Assembly (NCBI RefSeq): GCF_029223885.1 | Contig: NZ_CP119409.1 | Location: 832,001 to 896,000 of the forward strand | Length of the DNA stretch: 64,000 nt | Direction: 5' to 3' | DNA from: Pararhizobium gei | GTDB lineage: Bacteria; Pseudomonadota; Alphaproteobacteria; Rhizobiales; Rhizobiaceae | Part shown: positions 1-8,200 of the stretch, piece after piece | How the letters are laid out: the number at the start of each line of letters is the position of its first letter | How positions within the stretch are numbered: position 1 is the first letter of the stretch | Made by a program: the position numbers and the translations under genes | Notes under the pieces: model-generated | What the model was told of the DNA's origin: nothing | The model's input: only the letters and a program-made list of their open reading frames with translations | The model's database searches: none

Positions 1-1380
1 GCAGAAGAAACCGATAATCTCAACCGCTCGAAGGGTGGCGCGGCCGCAGCCCCGCTCGGCGCTCTTTCCCGGCATCGGCGACCCCTTCTCATGGCAGTCG
101 GCGCCGTGCTTTTGGCGATCATGTCCTATCCGTTGGTCAACACGCTGATCCTGGGAGACGAGGCGCCGGTCGCCGTCATTGAACAGCCCGTTGCAGAGCA
201 ACCCCTTGTTGGGGAGCCCTCTCAGGCGGAGCAGCAAACGGCCGCCGTTGCGATGGCGCCGGAAACCGATGATGGAGCCGTCGAACCTCTGGCTTCGCTT
301 CAGCCGCAGACCGAGGATGCCGGGGCGGAGCCGCCCGCGGCAGGGCCGGAGGATGCGATCACAGCCGAAGGAAGCGAAACCGGCATCGAAGTCCCCGCTG
401 ACGCTGGTCAGCCGAACGTCGCGACAGGGGCGTCCACTCTTCTTGCGCCGGTCCCCACGGACGAGTCCGCGACGACCGGCCTGATGGCGCAGCCGGCCGG
501 CGCAGTTGAGACCGCCGCCCTTGAGGTGCCGGCGGAAATCAAGCCGGAAGCACTGGCCGACGCTGCCCGCAAGGGCGACCCTCTGGCGATGTTCGAGGTG
601 GGCGCGATCTATACCGAAGGGCGCGGCGTCAAGGCGAATTTCGCCGAAGCCGCAAAATGGTACCAGCGGGCTGCCGATGCAGGCGTCATCCCTGCCGAAT
701 ACCGGCTGGCAAGCCTGTATGAAAAGGGCACCGGCGTCGGCCGCGACCTGAAGAAAGCGCGTGCGCTCTATGAAAAGGCTGCCGAGAAAGGCAATGCCAG
801 TGCCATGCACAATCTCGCCGTCATGCTCGCCGGCGGTGTCGAGGCGGCACCTGATTTTGCAGGCGCCGGCAAGTGGTTTTCCATGGCCGCAGACCGTGGC
901 ATCCGGGACAGCCAGTTCAATCTCGCCATCCTCTATGCGCGTGGCAACGGTGTGAAGCAGGATCTTGAAGAATCCTACAAATGGTTTGCGATCGCTGCCC
1001 GCGACGGCGACACCGACGCCGCACAAAAGCGCGACGAAGTCGCTAAAGCGCTGAGCGCCGACCAACTGAAAAGCGCCAAGGCGAAATTTGACGCCTGGAA
1101 TCTCACGCCACTGGACGACAGCGCCAATTCCGTCGCGGTGCCCGACAGTTGGGTAGGAGCCGGCGTCAAGACCGCCTCGGTCGATATGAAGAAGGCGCTG
1201 CGCAACATCCAGGCCATTCTCAACAACAACGGCTTCGATACCGGCAAGCCCGACGGCGAAATGGGCAAGAAGACGGTTGCCGCCATCAAGGCTTTCCAGA
1301 AGTCCATCGGCCAGGAACCCACCGGCGAGATCACTGACGCGCTGGTCAAGGAGCTGCTGAAGCGGAACAGCAACGGCTAA
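1..1380 (+). CDS. podJ: PodJ-like polar localisation protein, C-terminal part (5' end outside window)
   Basis: The reading frame is open from the first base, so the N-terminal cytoplasmic part is missing. The visible part has a basic stretch and one membrane segment (about nt 76-153), then a long Pro/Ala/Glu-rich linker. Four Sel1/TPR-like repeats follow (about nt 538-1030), each with an Ala-rich KWY-type helix pair. A peptidoglycan-binding type 1 domain closes the protein (about nt 1180-1370; KALRNIQAILNNNGFDTG). This single-pass architecture, with periplasmic Sel1 repeats and a terminal PG-binding domain, is that of PodJ, a scaffold for pole identity and cell cycle in Caulobacter and Rhizobiaceae. 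Other Sel1/PG-binding proteins share the C-terminal layout, and the N-terminal coiled coils that would settle the name are not in view. Confidence 0.72.
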   Translation, partial: AEETDNLNRSKGGAAAAPLGALSRHRRPLLMAVGAVLLAIMSYPLVNTLILGDEAPVAVIEQPVAEQPLVGEPSQAEQQTAAVAMAPETDDGAVEPLASLQPQTEDAGAEPPAAGPEDAITAEGSETGIEVPADAGQPNVATGASTLLAPVPTDESATTGLMAQPAGAVETAALEVPAEIKPEALADAARKGDPLAMFEVGAIYTEGRGVKANFAEAAKWYQRAADAGVIPAEYRLASLYEKGTGVGRDLKKARALYEKAAEKGNASAMHNLAVMLAGGVEAAPDFAGAGKWFSMAADRGIRDSQFNLAILYARGNGVKQDLEESYKWFAIAARDGDTDAAQKRDEVAKALSADQLKSAKAKFDAWNLTPLDDSANSVAVPDSWVGAGVKTASVDMKKALRNIQAILNNNGFDTGKPDGEMGKKTVAAIKAFQKSIGQEPTGEITDALVKELLKRNSNG

Positions 1381-1392
1381 AAGGCGTAAACC

Positions 1393-1422
1393 GCGACGGC
1401 CGGTCTTCTAACCGGCCGTCGC
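1393..1422 (+). terminator. Perfect 12-bp hairpin after podJ-like gene
   Basis: GCGACGGCCGGT pairs perfectly with its complement across a 6-nt loop, 12 bases after the podJ stop codon. No T-tract follows, so it may act as a 3'-end stabiliser or a weak or factor-dependent terminator. A second, weaker CTGCGG/CCGCAG stem lies about 30 bases downstream. Confidence 0.5.
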
Positions 1423-1675
1423 GCGCAGTAACAAGATCACAACGGCGTCTGCGGCTCCTTCGATGCCGCAGACCGGCCGGACAAGAGCCCCGCATGAGGT
1501 TAAGGTCAAGCCTTTCGCGGCTTGCGGGTCTCAGTCTCGGTTAAGCACGCAACGGCATTGAAAGCCTTCGATCATACCGGTTTCAGGCTCGCACAATTCG
1601 AAATTCGTGGTGAATCAAGCGCCACTTTGACGTATCCGCCCGCCTCGCGGGCTATTGGCATTTAGAGGTCGCGCC

Positions 1676-2602
1676 GTGACGGTGTATCTGCCCATCGCAG
1701 AATTGTCGGTGAACATCCTGATCATCCTCGGCATGGGTGCGGCTGTCGGCTTTCTCTCCGGCATGTTCGGCGTCGGCGGCGGCTTTCTGATCACGCCGCT
1801 GCTGATTTTCTACAATATCCCGCCGGTCGTTGCCGTCGCCACCGGCGCCAACCAGGTCGTCGCCTCCTCGATCTCGGGCGCCATCACCCATTTTCGCCGC
1901 GGCACGATCGACATCAAGCTCGGCACGGTGCTTTTGTGCGGCGGTCTGGCAGGTGCCACAGTCGGCATCTGGATTTTCGCACTGCTGCGGCGGATCGGCC
2001 AACTCGATCTCGTCATTTCGCTCGCCTATGTCCTGCTTCTAAGCACCGTCGGATCCCTGATGCTGTGGGAGAGCATCATCGCGCTCCGGCGCGCCTCGAA
2101 GAACGAGCCGGCGCAGCTCAGACGGCCGGGGCAGCATAACTGGGTGCACCGGCTACCGCTGAAGATGCGGTTCAAGAAATCCAAGATCTATCTCAGCATC
2201 ATTCCGGTGATCACGCTCGGCTTCGGGATCGGCGTCCTCACCTCGGTGATGGGCGTCGGCGGCGGGTTCATCATGGTGCCGGCGATGATTTACCTGCTGC
2301 GCATCCCCACGAATGTCGTGGTCGGCACCTCTCTGTTCCAGATCATCTTCGTCTCCGCCTATACGGTTATCGTTCAGGCGACAGCCAACTACACGGTCGA
2401 TATCGTTCTCGCTTTCGTGCTGATGATCGCCGGCGTCATCGGTGCGCAATACGGCGTCAGGGTGGGGCAGCGGCTGCGCGGCGAGCAATTGCGGGCACTT
2501 CTGGCGCTTCTGGTCCTTGCCGTCGGCATCCGCCTTGCCATCGAGCTTGTCGTGACCCCGAAGGAAATCTACTCGATCGTCACCGCCGGAGCTGGCTTCT
2601 GA
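1676..2602 (+). CDS. TauE/SafE family sulfite-exporter-type permease
   Basis: Inner-membrane permease of about 308 residues with two homologous halves. Each half carries the family's Gly-rich motif: GMFGVGGGFLITPLL near the N-terminus and MGVGGGFIMVPAMIY in the middle. Around eight hydrophobic segments surround a basic cytoplasmic loop near the centre. I prefer the GTG at 1676, which has AGAGG seven bases upstream; a TTG at 1655 in the same frame has no such signal. Family members export sulfite, sulfonates or related anions, but the substrate here cannot be read. The stop codon overlaps the next ATG by one base (TGATG), so the two genes are probably translationally coupled. Confidence 0.85.
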   Translation: MTVYLPIAELSVNILIILGMGAAVGFLSGMFGVGGGFLITPLLIFYNIPPVVAVATGANQVVASSISGAITHFRRGTIDIKLGTVLLCGGLAGATVGIWIFALLRRIGQLDLVISLAYVLLLSTVGSLMLWESIIALRRASKNEPAQLRRPGQHNWVHRLPLKMRFKKSKIYLSIIPVITLGFGIGVLTSVMGVGGGFIMVPAMIYLLRIPTNVVVGTSLFQIIFVSAYTVIVQATANYTVDIVLAFVLMIAGVIGAQYGVRVGQRLRGEQLRALLALLVLAVGIRLAIELVVTPKEIYSIVTAGAGF

Positions 2603-3393
2603 TGCGGTCGCTTCGCGCCATTCTTCTCCTGCTTTCCCTTGGCATTACCGCGCCGGCGGCGGCGCAGGCCGAGCCGATGGATTTCGCGGAAAAGCTCGAT
2701 ATCGGCATTTCAACAGATGAAATCTCCATCACCTCGGATTTCCGCGGCGCGGACCTGACCATTTTCGGCGCCATCGATGGGTTCGACGGCAATTTCCTGG
2801 CGCAGGGGCGGTACAACATCGTGGTCGCCCTGGAAGGCCCCAAAGAAAACACCACGGTGCGCAAGAAGGAGCGCGTCTTCGGGATCTGGATCAACACGCG
2901 CTCGATGACCTTCGAGGCCGTGCCGGAATCCTACTCCCTGTCGAGCACGCGCGACATCGACAGCATCGCCGCACCCGGCGACATGGGCAATATGGGCATC
3001 GGCGTCAGCCACATGCCGCTGACGCCGATCGGCTTTATCGGCGACGGCAGCAACCTTTCGGAATTCCGCAACGCTTTCCGGCGCCTGCGGGAGACGACGG
3101 GCGTCTACCAGCGCGATCCGGGCGGCGTGCAGTTCATTAGTTCCGCCCTGTTCAAGGCCTCCGTGCGCCTGCCGGCCGATGTGCCGAACGGCGTCCATGT
3201 CGTGCGGGCCTATCTGTTCCGCGACGGCGTCTTCGTGGCGGCCAAAGCGCTGCCGCTTCGGGTGGTCAAGACGGGTCTCGAGCAGGCGATTACCACGGCA
3301 GCCCATGAATCCCCTTTCCTTTACGGCATGGCGGCGGTGCTGCTTGCCGTGATCACCGGCTGGCTTGCAAGCATCGTCTTCCGCAGGGATTGA
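2602..3393 (+). CDS. TIGR02186-type conserved membrane-anchored protein
   Basis: 263 residues with a cleavable-looking signal peptide (LRAILLLLSLGITAPAAAQA), a largely beta-rich periplasmic region and one C-terminal membrane helix followed by RRD. This matches the alphaproteobacterial family usually annotated TIGR02186, which is often found beside a TauE/SafE permease as here. The function is unknown. The one-base overlap with the permease gene and the shared localisation suggest a periplasmic partner of the transporter; that role is an inference. Confidence 0.75.
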   Translation: MRSLRAILLLLSLGITAPAAAQAEPMDFAEKLDIGISTDEISITSDFRGADLTIFGAIDGFDGNFLAQGRYNIVVALEGPKENTTVRKKERVFGIWINTRSMTFEAVPESYSLSSTRDIDSIAAPGDMGNMGIGVSHMPLTPIGFIGDGSNLSEFRNAFRRLRETTGVYQRDPGGVQFISSALFKASVRLPADVPNGVHVVRAYLFRDGVFVAAKALPLRVVKTGLEQAITTAAHESPFLYGMAAVLLAVITGWLASIVFRRD

Positions 3394-3470
3394 GGCCCTG
3401 CCTGCGAGGTCTGCGGGTTTGCCTCGGCGGGAAAACAGGCTATCTGCAATCAAACATCAGGAGATTTGTG

Positions 3471-3707
3471 ATGAAGCCGATTTTCGTCCAGCTGCAATGC
3501 GTCCCCGGCAAGACCTACGAGGTTGCCGACATGATCTACAAGAAGGAAATCGTCTCGGAAATGTACTCCACCAGCGGCGATTACGACCTGCTGATCAAGG
3601 TCTATATCGAAGAGGGCGAGGATGTCGGCAAGTTCATCAACGACAATATCGCGACGGTGCCGGGCATCAGCCGGTCATTGACGACGCTGACGTTCAATGC
3701 GTTTTGA
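3471..3707 (+). CDS. Stand-alone Lrp/AsnC ligand-binding (RAM) domain protein
   Basis: 78 residues forming only the C-terminal effector domain of Lrp/AsnC regulators, with no helix-turn-helix (VPGKTYEVADMIYKKEI, then the TSGDYDLLIKVYIE strand and VPGISRS). The ATG at 3471 is preceded by CAGGAGA; the frame extends upstream but without a better start. Single-domain RAM proteins form ring oligomers that bind amino acids and can modulate full-length Lrp regulators. The actual ligand and partner are unknown. Confidence 0.85.
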   Translation: MKPIFVQLQCVPGKTYEVADMIYKKEIVSEMYSTSGDYDLLIKVYIEEGEDVGKFINDNIATVPGISRSLTTLTFNAF

Positions 3708-3711
3708 TTTC

Positions 3712-4269
3712 TTAGGCCTTCTCGATCTCGTAGGTGAGAATGGTCGCGCCGCGGACCGTGGTCTTTGAAGCCACGAGCTTTAGGTCGGTCTTGTCGCGGC
3801 CGGGCTTGAAGAAAGGCGTACCCCGCCCGAGTAGCACGGGCACGACGCAGAGCATGACCTCATCCACCAGTCCGGCCTTGAGGAGGGTGTCACAGAGTTC
3901 AGCGCTGCCGAAGATTCGAATGGGCTTTTCGGCGGTCTCCTTCAGTCGGCGAAGGTCCGCGACAATATCGGCGGTTACGGTGGTCTGATTCCAGTCGCTT
4001 TCCGTGATGCTTCGAGACGCGACGAGCTTCGGCAGACCATTCATGAAGGCCTTGACCTCGGTCTCCTCCTCTGCGTTCGTCCAATAGGCCTTCATGCCCT
4101 TATAGGTGATACGACCAAAGACGAGCAGGTCTGTCGTCGTGCCAAACTCCTTTGACAAGCTATCAAGCTCCGGCCCCCAGGCGCGGCCGTGAAATTCGAG
4201 ATCCCATTTCTGCTCGCCTTCGAAATAACCGTCGAGCGTTACGAGATTCCAGATGCAAAGCTTAGCCAT
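3712..4269 (-). CDS. Dihydrofolate-reductase-like (RibD C-terminal fold) protein
   Basis: 185 residues of the YyaP/RibD_C superfamily: the N-terminal strand-loop LCIWNLVTLDGYFEGEQKW, the middle DLLVFGRITYKGM and the C-terminal LVDEVMLCVVPVLLGRGTPFF. Members are NAD(P)H-binding reductases of unknown substrate and are distinct from true FolA. The start at 4269 (MAKLC) gives the usual N-terminus; an ATG seven codons upstream is possible. The gene is convergent with the RAM-domain gene, only four bases away. Confidence 0.8.
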   Translation of the reverse strand: MAKLCIWNLVTLDGYFEGEQKWDLEFHGRAWGPELDSLSKEFGTTTDLLVFGRITYKGMKAYWTNAEEETEVKAFMNGLPKLVASRSITESDWNQTTVTADIVADLRRLKETAEKPIRIFGSAELCDTLLKAGLVDEVMLCVVPVLLGRGTPFFKPGRDKTDLKLVASKTTVRGATILTYEIEKA

Positions 4270-4437
4270 GATCGTTTTCCCTAGACCCATTTCCTTTTTA
4301 AGCTCGTTTCAAGATGATGATCCGATGGCAAGATGCAATAGGTTTTCCGCGACGCGGGAAATCCTATGCCGACAGCCTCATGGAGCAGTGGACACCGTTT
4401 TTTGGCAGGGATTGGCAAGACAACGAGAATGCCTGGA

Positions 4438-5214
4438 TCAGCCGGCTAGACGCGTGTAGCTGACCGAATAAATCCTGTCCCGCCCCAGCATATGGGCGAC
4501 CAGCGACTGGCGGTCGAACAGGCCGTACATGGCTTTGTGGCGAAGATCGAGACCGCCGGTGGTAACGCCGAAGGCGGGCATGATCAGGCGATTTCCATCA
4601 TTGGCGAAACAGGCGCGGCGCACCCTCTTTTCCCGACGGGTCACCGTCGCCGCTGGATGAAGATGCCCGGAGATCTCGCCTGGCATAGCATCTTTGGCGG
4701 GCTCGTGGCGGAAGACCAGGCCGGCATAGTGCAGTTCGTCGGCGGATAAGCCGGGCAGGTTGAACGCGCCGTCGGGATCATGATTGCCATTGATCCAGAT
4801 CCATTCACGGCCGCGCGCCATGGTCTCTATCATGCTGCGGAAGATATCCGGCATCAGGGCCGAGCCGGCGCGGTCGTGGAAATTATCGCCCAGCGTGATG
4901 ACCGTCTTCGGATCATGCCGGGCAATAAGAACATCGAGGATGCGCAGGGTCGCCAGCGTGTCATAGGGCGGCAGCATCATGCCGCGGCGGGCAAAGGCCG
5001 AGCCTTTTTCCAGATGGAGATCGGAAACGACGAGAATGTCGAGGTCCGGCAGGTAAAGACCACCCAGCGGATCGCACAGCGCCGTGACGCCTTTGATAAC
5101 GGTGCGCGCAGTATGCGCTGGCGTATCGGGCAGGGCGGAGATGGAGTGGGCGATGCGATACATGTTGATCCGGCGTCGTCTGGTTCTGTGCATGCCCGGA
5201 CCCCGGTCACACAT
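4438..5214 (-). CDS. pdeM: Ligase-associated DNA repair phosphoesterase PdeM
   Basis: Calcineurin-like metallophosphoesterase of about 258 residues. Metal-binding motifs appear in order: DLHLEKG in place of the usual DxH, LGDNFHD, NGNHD, and HLHP near the C-terminus. PdeM is encoded with Lhr in bacterial repair operons and is predicted to process DNA ends. The ATG at 5214 overlaps the lhr stop codon by eight bases, suggesting coupling; an internal ATG at 5163 would give a protein closer to the core domain. The usual operon companions, an ATP-dependent ligase and an exonuclease, are not adjacent. Confidence 0.85.
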   Translation of the reverse strand: MCDRGPGMHRTRRRRINMYRIAHSISALPDTPAHTARTVIKGVTALCDPLGGLYLPDLDILVVSDLHLEKGSAFARRGMMLPPYDTLATLRILDVLIARHDPKTVITLGDNFHDRAGSALMPDIFRSMIETMARGREWIWINGNHDPDGAFNLPGLSADELHYAGLVFRHEPAKDAMPGEISGHLHPAATVTRREKRVRRACFANDGNRLIMPAFGVTTGGLDLRHKAMYGLFDRQSLVAHMLGRDRIYSVSYTRLAG

Positions 5215-7753
5215 CCTTTAAATTGCTGTCGCGCCCCATCACATCGTCGAACAATTCGTCGGCGGCTTCGGCAAGCAGGAAATCCTGCGCTTCGCCCCCG
5301 ACCGTCTCCCTGCCGATTTCCAGCATGACCGGTACGGCCAGCGGCGAAATGCGGTCGAGCGGACGGTGCGTGATGTGGCCCTTGATTCGCGACAGCATAT
5401 CGCCAAGCCGCTCGATTTCCAAAAGCCCCGTCGAGGCGTCGTTGCGGGTCGCCTCAAGCAGGATGTGATCGGGCTCATGGCTGCGCAGGACGTCGTAGAT
5501 GAGATCGGACGAGACGGTCACCTGCCGGCCGCTCTTTTCCTTGCCCGGATGCCGCAGATTGATCAGTCCGGCGATGATGGCGCAGTTTCGGAAGGTGCGC
5601 TTAAGCAGGAAGCTTTCGTTCAGCCAGGCCTCCAGATCGTCGCCAAGCATATCCTCGTCGAACAGGTCGGCAAGCGTCGGCCGCCCCCTGACAAAGGCCG
5701 CGCCCAGATCCTCCAGTCCCCAGACGGCCAGGGAGTAATCGGTTGCGACGAAGCCGAGCGGCTTTAGCCCGGCGCGATCGAGCCGCCGGGTCAGCAGCAT
5801 GCCGAGCGTCTGGTGGGCAAGCCGTCCCTCGAAAGCATAGATCACCATGTAGTGCCGGCTGCCGCGCGGAAAGGTCTCGATCAGGAGTTCGTCTTCCTTC
5901 GGCAGCATGGAAAGATCCTGCTGCAGCGAGAGCCAGTCGCGCACCTGCTCCGGCAGGCTGGCGTGCCGGGCAGGATCGGCCAACATCTTGCGCACCTGCT
6001 GGGCCAGATAGGTGGACAGCGGAAACTTGCCCCCGGCATAGGATGGAACCTTCGGGTCCAGCATATAACCTTGGGACACGAGGCATTCGTTCTCACGGAT
6101 CCCCTCGAAGCGCAGCACCTTGCCGGAAAACAGGAAAGTATCACCCTGCGACAGCATTTCGAGGAAGGACTCCTCCACCTTGCCGAGCGCCATGCCGCCA
6201 CGGCCGATCGTGCCGCGGGCATTGTGCCTGACCATGCGCACATTCAGCATCGGCGATTCGATGATCGTGCCGACGTTGAGGCGATATTGCTGGGCGATCA
6301 TCGGATTGGACACCCGCCACAAGCCTTCACCGGTCCTGCGGATCTTGGCATAACGCTCATAGCTGCGCAGCGCATAGCCGCCGGTCGCCACGAAATCAAC
6401 GATGCGCTCGAAGGTCTCCCAGCTGAGATCCGCATAGGGCGAGGCACTGGTGATTTCGGCATAGAGTTCGAGCGGATCGAAGGGCGCGGCGCAGGCCATG
6501 CCAAGCACATGCTGGGCAAGCACGTCGAGCGCCCCGCGGCCGACCGGCGGCGTATCCTGCGCTCCGATATAATTGGCATCGAGGGCGGCCTGGCATTCCA
6601 TGACCTCGAAACGGTTGGCGGGGACGAGAATGGCCCGGCTTGGCTCGTCCATGCGGTGATTGGCGCGGCCGATGCGCTGGGCAAGACGCGAGGCGCCCTT
6701 CGGCGCGCCGACATGGATGACCATGTCGACGTCGCCCCAGTCTATGCCGAGATCGAGCGTCGAGGTCGCGACGACGGCGCGCAGCCTGTTCTCTGCCATG
6801 GCGGCCTCGACCTTGCGTCGCTGGCCCACATCGAGCGAGCCGTGATGCAGCGCGATCGGCAGATTGTCGTCATTGATCGTCCAGAGATCCTGAAACACCC
6901 GTTCAGCCTGGCTGCGGGTGTTGACAAAAAGCAGCGTCGTTTTCGTCCGGCCTATGGCGCGGTAGATATCGCCGATCGCATAGGCTGCCGAGTGGCCGGC
7001 CCAGGGCACACGCTCTTGCGTAGAGAGGATGGAGATGTCCGGTCGCGCGCCGCCGCTGACGGTAATCAGCCCAGCATGGTTGTCCTCGCCATCTCGTTGC
7101 GGAGCCAGCCAGCGCTGCAGGTCCATCGGGTCGGCGACGGTGGCGGACAGGCCGATGCTCTGAAGGGATGGCGCAAGGCGCCTCAACCGGGACAGACCGA
7201 GAGCCAGCATGTGGCCGCGCTTGGACGTGACGAGCGAATGCAATTCGTCCAGCACGACATATTTCACGTCCTTGAAGAAGCGCTCCGCCTCGCCATTGGA
7301 AAGAAGCAGGGCGAGCTGCTCCGGCGTGGTCAGGAGAATGTCGGGCGGGTTCAGCTTCTGGCGCTGGCGCTTTCCGGCGGGCGTATCGCCGGTGCGGTTT
7401 TCGATGCGGATCGGCAGGCCCATCTCCCCCACCGGCTTCATCAGGTTGCGTTCGATATCCACCGCAAGCGCCTTCAGCGGTGAGATATAGAGCGTGTGGA
7501 TGCCTGTAAAGGGCGAGCCCGGCGGGATCTTACCCCGCTTTGCCAGGGACACCAGCGAAGGAAGGAACCCGGCCAGCGTCTTGCCCGCACCTGTCGGTGC
7601 GATTAGCAGCATGCTGTCGCCACCCTGTACTCTCGACAGCAGTTCAAGCTGATGCGCGCGCGGCTGCCAGCCCTTTTCCGCGAACCAGCGCAGGAAGGGA
7701 GCGGGAAGGAAAAGAGCACTTTCGGCTCGGGCGGTGGCGTCAATCTGGTTCAC
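5207..7753 (-). CDS. lhr: Ligase-associated DEXH helicase, Lhr-core family
   Basis: 848-residue superfamily 2 DNA helicase. Walker A is APTGAGKT (about residues 52-59), the DEXH box is LDELHSL, motif III is GLSATV, and motifs V/VI lie in TSTLDLGIDWG and QRIGRANHR. The C-terminal Lhr winged-helix/beta-barrel and DUF1998-like regions follow, at the length typical of Lhr-core. Lhr translocates 3'-5' on single-stranded DNA and unwinds hybrids during repair. It is first in a two-gene unit with pdeM. Confidence 0.93.
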   Translation of the reverse strand: MNQIDATARAESALFLPAPFLRWFAEKGWQPRAHQLELLSRVQGGDSMLLIAPTGAGKTLAGFLPSLVSLAKRGKIPPGSPFTGIHTLYISPLKALAVDIERNLMKPVGEMGLPIRIENRTGDTPAGKRQRQKLNPPDILLTTPEQLALLLSNGEAERFFKDVKYVVLDELHSLVTSKRGHMLALGLSRLRRLAPSLQSIGLSATVADPMDLQRWLAPQRDGEDNHAGLITVSGGARPDISILSTQERVPWAGHSAAYAIGDIYRAIGRTKTTLLFVNTRSQAERVFQDLWTINDDNLPIALHHGSLDVGQRRKVEAAMAENRLRAVVATSTLDLGIDWGDVDMVIHVGAPKGASRLAQRIGRANHRMDEPSRAILVPANRFEVMECQAALDANYIGAQDTPPVGRGALDVLAQHVLGMACAAPFDPLELYAEITSASPYADLSWETFERIVDFVATGGYALRSYERYAKIRRTGEGLWRVSNPMIAQQYRLNVGTIIESPMLNVRMVRHNARGTIGRGGMALGKVEESFLEMLSQGDTFLFSGKVLRFEGIRENECLVSQGYMLDPKVPSYAGGKFPLSTYLAQQVRKMLADPARHASLPEQVRDWLSLQQDLSMLPKEDELLIETFPRGSRHYMVIYAFEGRLAHQTLGMLLTRRLDRAGLKPLGFVATDYSLAVWGLEDLGAAFVRGRPTLADLFDEDMLGDDLEAWLNESFLLKRTFRNCAIIAGLINLRHPGKEKSGRQVTVSSDLIYDVLRSHEPDHILLEATRNDASTGLLEIERLGDMLSRIKGHITHRPLDRISPLAVPVMLEIGRETVGGEAQDFLLAEAADELFDDVMGRDSNLKDV

Positions 7754-7918
7754 GCGAACAAATGTAGATCAAACCGCGCAGATTTGAAGAGCAACTGTTG
7801 GTAAAGCGCAGTATCGCCGTTCATGCCGGAAATCTTGACGTCCTTGGGAACCCTCTGTGCGCCTCGTGCATTGATTTGCTTGATCGGAAACTGAACTGAT
7901 CATCAGAAGGACAAGGAC

Positions 7919-8122
7919 ATGCCCTTATCGACGCCGATAGAAGCCGTGATTCCGCCGGACGAGCATATCCTGACGGTGCAGGAGGCCCTGGAGCCGTTAT
8001 ACCAGAAACTTGAGGAAGAAGCGGAGCATAAACTCATAGAGGCCGCCGTCGATGCAGGCTGGTCCCCCCATGAGGCAATAAGCGCGATTGATCAGTTGAA
8101 AAAACACGATGTTGAAGAGTAA
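7919..8122 (+). CDS. Small conserved-looking protein of unknown function
   Basis: 67 residues, acidic and mostly helical by composition (two helices around LYQKLEEEAEHKLIEAAVDAGW and HEAISAIDQLKKH), with no membrane segment. AGAAGGACAAGG precedes the ATG. Not recognised. It stands alone between divergent lhr and the convergent RTX gene, with paired hairpins immediately after its stop. Confidence 0.6.
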   Translation: MPLSTPIEAVIPPDEHILTVQEALEPLYQKLEEEAEHKLIEAAVDAGWSPHEAISAIDQLKKHDVEE

Positions 8123-8130
8123 TTCTCCCC

Positions 8131-8174
8131 GTCTGCACGGCAGACAGTAGCCGCACAGAACTTTATGCGGCTAC
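8131..8174. terminator. Two consecutive hairpins between convergent genes
   Basis: GTCTGC-acg-GCAGAC (8131-8145) is followed by a 9-bp stem GTAGCCGCA/TGCGGCTAC with a 10-nt loop (8147-8174). They lie between the stop of the small + strand gene and the stop of the - strand RTX gene, so they could serve both strands. There is no long T-run. Confidence 0.55.
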
Positions 8175-8200
8175 CCCTAGCTGTGAGACAAAAATCCGGC

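Noticed and set aside
5813..7483. Open frame of 556 codons on the + strand
   Set aside because: Antisense to the lhr helicase core with intact motifs; no ribosome-binding site and no recognisable domain.
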